Shown: piece after piece, positions 62,018 to 64,000 of the stretch
Numbering within the stretch: position 1 is the stretch's first letter
Layout: every line of letters starts with the position of its first letter
Assembly: GCF_022348085.1 (NCBI RefSeq)
Contig: NZ_JAKRFN010000002.1
Coordinates: 248,001 to 312,000, forward strand
Source: Mycobacterium sp. PSTR-4-N
GTDB lineage: Bacteria > Actinomycetota > Actinomycetes > Mycobacteriales > Mycobacteriaceae
Direction: 5' to 3'
Length of the DNA stretch: 64,000 nt
Notes under the pieces: model-generated
Database searches by the model: none
The model's input: the letters and a program-made list of their open reading frames with translations, nothing else
Told to the model about the DNA's origin: nothing
Program-made: the position numbers and the translations under genes

Positions 62018-63151
62018 TCACACGGCGAGCATGCCGCGCAGCCAGTCGTGGAAGGCCCCGATGTGGTGTTCGCTGGGAACCAGCACACCGCCGTTGCGAT
62101 ACACGCGCGAATTCATTGCCGGCTGGCATCTTTCGGCTGCTTCGAAGTCCTGGCTGTTGACCCGGTGGAACAATTCGACCGACCGGCTGACGTCGCGACC
62201 CGATTCGACGACCTCCGGCAGGTACAGCCAGTCGCACTCGACGACCGTGCGGTCGGCGGCCATCGGGAACATACGGTGCACGATCACGTGATCGGGAACC
62301 AGGTTCACGAACACCTGCGGGCGCACGGTGATCGCGTAGTAGCGGCGATCCTGATCTTCGGTGACCCCCGGGATGTGATCGAGCCCTTCGGAGCCGTCGA
62401 TCGTGAAACCCTTGACATCCTCTCCGAATTCGGCTCCGTGCCCGACGTAGTACTGGGCCGCGTAGCCGTCGGCGAATTCCGGCAGCACCTCGGTCAGTTC
62501 GGGGTGGATCGTGGCGCAGTGGTAGCACTCCATGAAGTTCTCGACGATGAGCTTCCAGTTCGCCTTGACGTCGTAGACGATCCGGCGGCCCACGCTCAGG
62601 TCGGCAATGCCGTAGTGGTCGATCGACTCGAGGTCGCCCAGGCGATCGACGATCTCCTTCATCACGGTGTCCTCGAACGAGGGCGGCGTCTCGGCCAGGC
62701 ACACCCACACGTATCCGAGCCATTCCCGCACGGCGATGGTGCGCAGCCCGTATTCGACCCGGTCGATGTCGGGCATCTTGGTCAGGTTCGGGGCGGCGAT
62801 GAGCTTGCCGTCGAGGTCGTATGTCCAGGCGTGGTAGGGACATTGGAACGCGCGCCGGACCTCGCCACTGTCCTCGGTGCACAATTGCGCGCCGCGATGC
62901 CGGCAGACGTTGAAGAACGCGTTCACCTTTCCCGTGCGCGACCGGGTCACCAGGACACTCTCGCTACCCACCTGGACCGTCTTGAACGCCCCGGGCTTTG
63001 CGATATCCGAGGAGCGCACCACGCAGAACCACATCGCCTCGAAGATCTTCTGCTGCTCGAGCGCGAACACCTCCGGGTCGGTGTAGTAGTGGCCGGCCAG
63101 GGTGGAGATGAGGCTCTCGGGCAACGTGGGGGCTGCTTCGAAGGTGGTCAT
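62018..63151 (-). CDS. Rieske non-haem iron oxygenase, alpha subunit
   Basis: The protein has 377 residues from the ATG at 63151 (MTTFEAAPTLPES). The Rieske cluster ligands are in VCRHRGAQ and CPYHAW. The mononuclear iron site is in ENFMECYHCATIHPEL. Phe/Tyr-rich C-terminal helices follow. The sequence resembles the quaternary-amine-type oxygenases (glycine betaine, carnitine, stachydrine) more than aromatic dioxygenases, but the substrate cannot be fixed from sequence. A flavin reductase gene lies directly upstream (39 nt). Confidence 0.9.
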   Translation of the reverse strand: MTTFEAAPTLPESLISTLAGHYYTDPEVFALEQQKIFEAMWFCVVRSSDIAKPGAFKTVQVGSESVLVTRSRTGKVNAFFNVCRHRGAQLCTEDSGEVRRAFQCPYHAWTYDLDGKLIAAPNLTKMPDIDRVEYGLRTIAVREWLGYVWVCLAETPPSFEDTVMKEIVDRLGDLESIDHYGIADLSVGRRIVYDVKANWKLIVENFMECYHCATIHPELTEVLPEFADGYAAQYYVGHGAEFGEDVKGFTIDGSEGLDHIPGVTEDQDRRYYAITVRPQVFVNLVPDHVIVHRMFPMAADRTVVECDWLYLPEVVESGRDVSRSVELFHRVNSQDFEAAERCQPAMNSRVYRNGGVLVPSEHHIGAFHDWLRGMLAV

Positions 63152-63189
63152 GAGGCTCCTGTGAGTGAGAGTGGGGCTGAGGGAAGAGG

Positions 63190-64000
63190 TCAGACGGCAA
63201 CCGGGGTGGTGGCGAGTTGGCGGCGCCACCGGGTGAACAACTTGGGTTGGTCGACGCCGAGGACGGCGACCAGGCGGCCGTCGCGCCGGTACGTGGCGAG
63301 GAAGCTGCCGCTCTCGCAGTCGCCCGCCTCGATGGTGATCTCGTCGTCGGGCAGCGCGGTTCCGGCGAACTGGATGCGCGCGCCGTACTGGTCGGACCAG
63401 AAGTACGGCGCCTTGACGGCGGTGCTTTGGTCGGTTCCACCCGCCAGCAGCGCGGCGACCGCGATCGCCGGCCGCTCCAGTGCACCCGTCCAGTGCTCGA
63501 CTCGGCGCGCCACCCCGGTCGACGGGTCGTGCCATGCCGCGCAGTCGCCCACCGCCACGACATTCGGGATGTTCGTCTGGCCGTTGGCGCCGCAGATCAC
63601 GCCGTTACCGAGGGTCAGACCGCTGCCCTGCAGCCACTCGATGTTCGGGATTCCGCCGATGCCGACCACCACGACGTCTGCGGGCAGGTGGCGGCCGTCG
63701 ACGAGGTCGACCCCGGTGACCCGGTCGACGCAGTCCGCGTCGCGCAGCGCGCGCTTCTGTCCGGTGAGCCCGGCCACGCCGACCCCGCAGATCAACGTCG
63801 TACCGTGCACGCCGTGCGCTTGCGCGACGACCGCGCCGAGCCGGGAACCGAGCTGCACCTGCAGGGGCGTCGGTGCCGCCTCGACGACCGTGACCGCCAT
63901 GCCGAGTTTGCGTGCGGTGGAGGCGACCTCGGCGCCGATGAAGCCGGCGCCGATCACCACCATCTGCGCTCCGGGTCGCAGGTCGGAGCGCAGCGCGAGG
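63190..64000 (-). CDS. FAD/NAD-dependent ferredoxin reductase-like protein (5' end beyond window)
   Basis: The C-terminal 269 residues are visible. The central NAD(P)H-binding fold VVIGAGFIGAEVASTARKLG, the FAD motif NVVAVGDCAAW, and a C-terminal Rieske-reductase domain (RIQFAGTALPDDEI) mark it as an oxygenase-coupled ferredoxin reductase. It is the likely electron donor for the Rieske oxygenase next to it. The N-terminal FAD-binding part continues past base 64000. Confidence 0.9.
   Translation of the reverse strand, partial: LALRSDLRPGAQMVVIGAGFIGAEVASTARKLGMAVTVVEAAPTPLQVQLGSRLGAVVAQAHGVHGTTLICGVGVAGLTGQKRALRDADCVDRVTGVDLVDGRHLPADVVVVGIGGIPNIEWLQGSGLTLGNGVICGANGQTNIPNVVAVGDCAAWHDPSTGVARRVEHWTGALERPAIAVAALLAGGTDQSTAVKAPYFWSDQYGARIQFAGTALPDDEITIEAGDCESGSFLATYRRDGRLVAVLGVDQPKLFTRWRRQLATTPVAV

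Overview
The window is high-G+C actinobacterial DNA and almost certainly comes from a rapidly growing mycobacterium (Mycolicibacterium type). The evidence is mycobacteria-specific content: mycothiol synthase, LmeA, DesA1-type desaturase, an Mce protein, EspC/WXG-type secretion substrates, a polycysteine leader ORF, the Cfp29 encapsulin with its DyP cargo, and a fused RNase HII-like/(p)ppGpp synthetase (RelZ) of the kind known from M. smegmatis. Gene order over about 3.5-57.5 kb follows, in reverse, the region I remember as Rv0777-Rv0826 of M. tuberculosis. That comparison is from memory, not from an alignment.

Layout. 0-2.5 kb: TetR regulator (cut by the window edge), secreted chorismate mutase, a tRNA Glu-Asp-Phe operon facing tRNA-Lys, and a Ser/Thr kinase. 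2.6-9.7 kb: cell-envelope genes (L,D-transpeptidase, MpaB-like oxygenase with a divergent TetR, desA1, dusB, LCP ligase). 9.7-14.6 kb: phosphate module phoY2 and pstSCAB, with two PHO-box-like direct repeats. 14.6-17.8 kb: mshD, glnR, lmeA and a thioredoxin-like protein. 17.8-21.2 kb: a cysteine-attenuated sulfur operon (leader peptide, DUF4395, cysA, sseC), then a secreted DUF732 protein, a 32-aa membrane peptide, a nitrobindin-like protein and a small lipoprotein.

21.2-57.6 kb is the purine belt: purM, purF, purL, purQ, purS, purC and purB are scattered among other genes, often joined to them by 1-4 nt start/stop overlaps. Within it lie the pabC/ygfZ divergent pair, an orphan Mce protein, a membrane alpha/beta-hydrolase and CPBP protease, the DyP-encapsulin pair, a four-gene type VII secretion substrate module (39.7-42.1 kb), an MFS/LysR/SDR/SnoaL insert (44.5-47.6 kb), and the purC-ptrB-gpx and purB-cyp126-DUF1707 operons. 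The right end carries relZ, ppdK, a Rieske oxygenase and part of a flavin reductase.

Regulation visible in sequence: about thirteen genes have a TAnnnT -10 hexamer 6-8 nt before an ATG/GTG, so they are probably leaderless. Strong inverted repeats separate convergent genes. The most notable items for follow-up are the split type VII substrate gene (40.4-41.8 kb), the polycysteine attenuator (17.8 kb), an unexplained structured element with a near-complete complement of the 16S rRNA tail (21.23-21.40 kb), the tRNA-Phe/chorismate mutase overlap (1.11 kb) and the start-codon-in-loop hairpin between desA1 and dusB (6.34 kb). No gene-free stretch exceeds 300 bases. No CRISPR array, insertion sequence or rRNA was seen.
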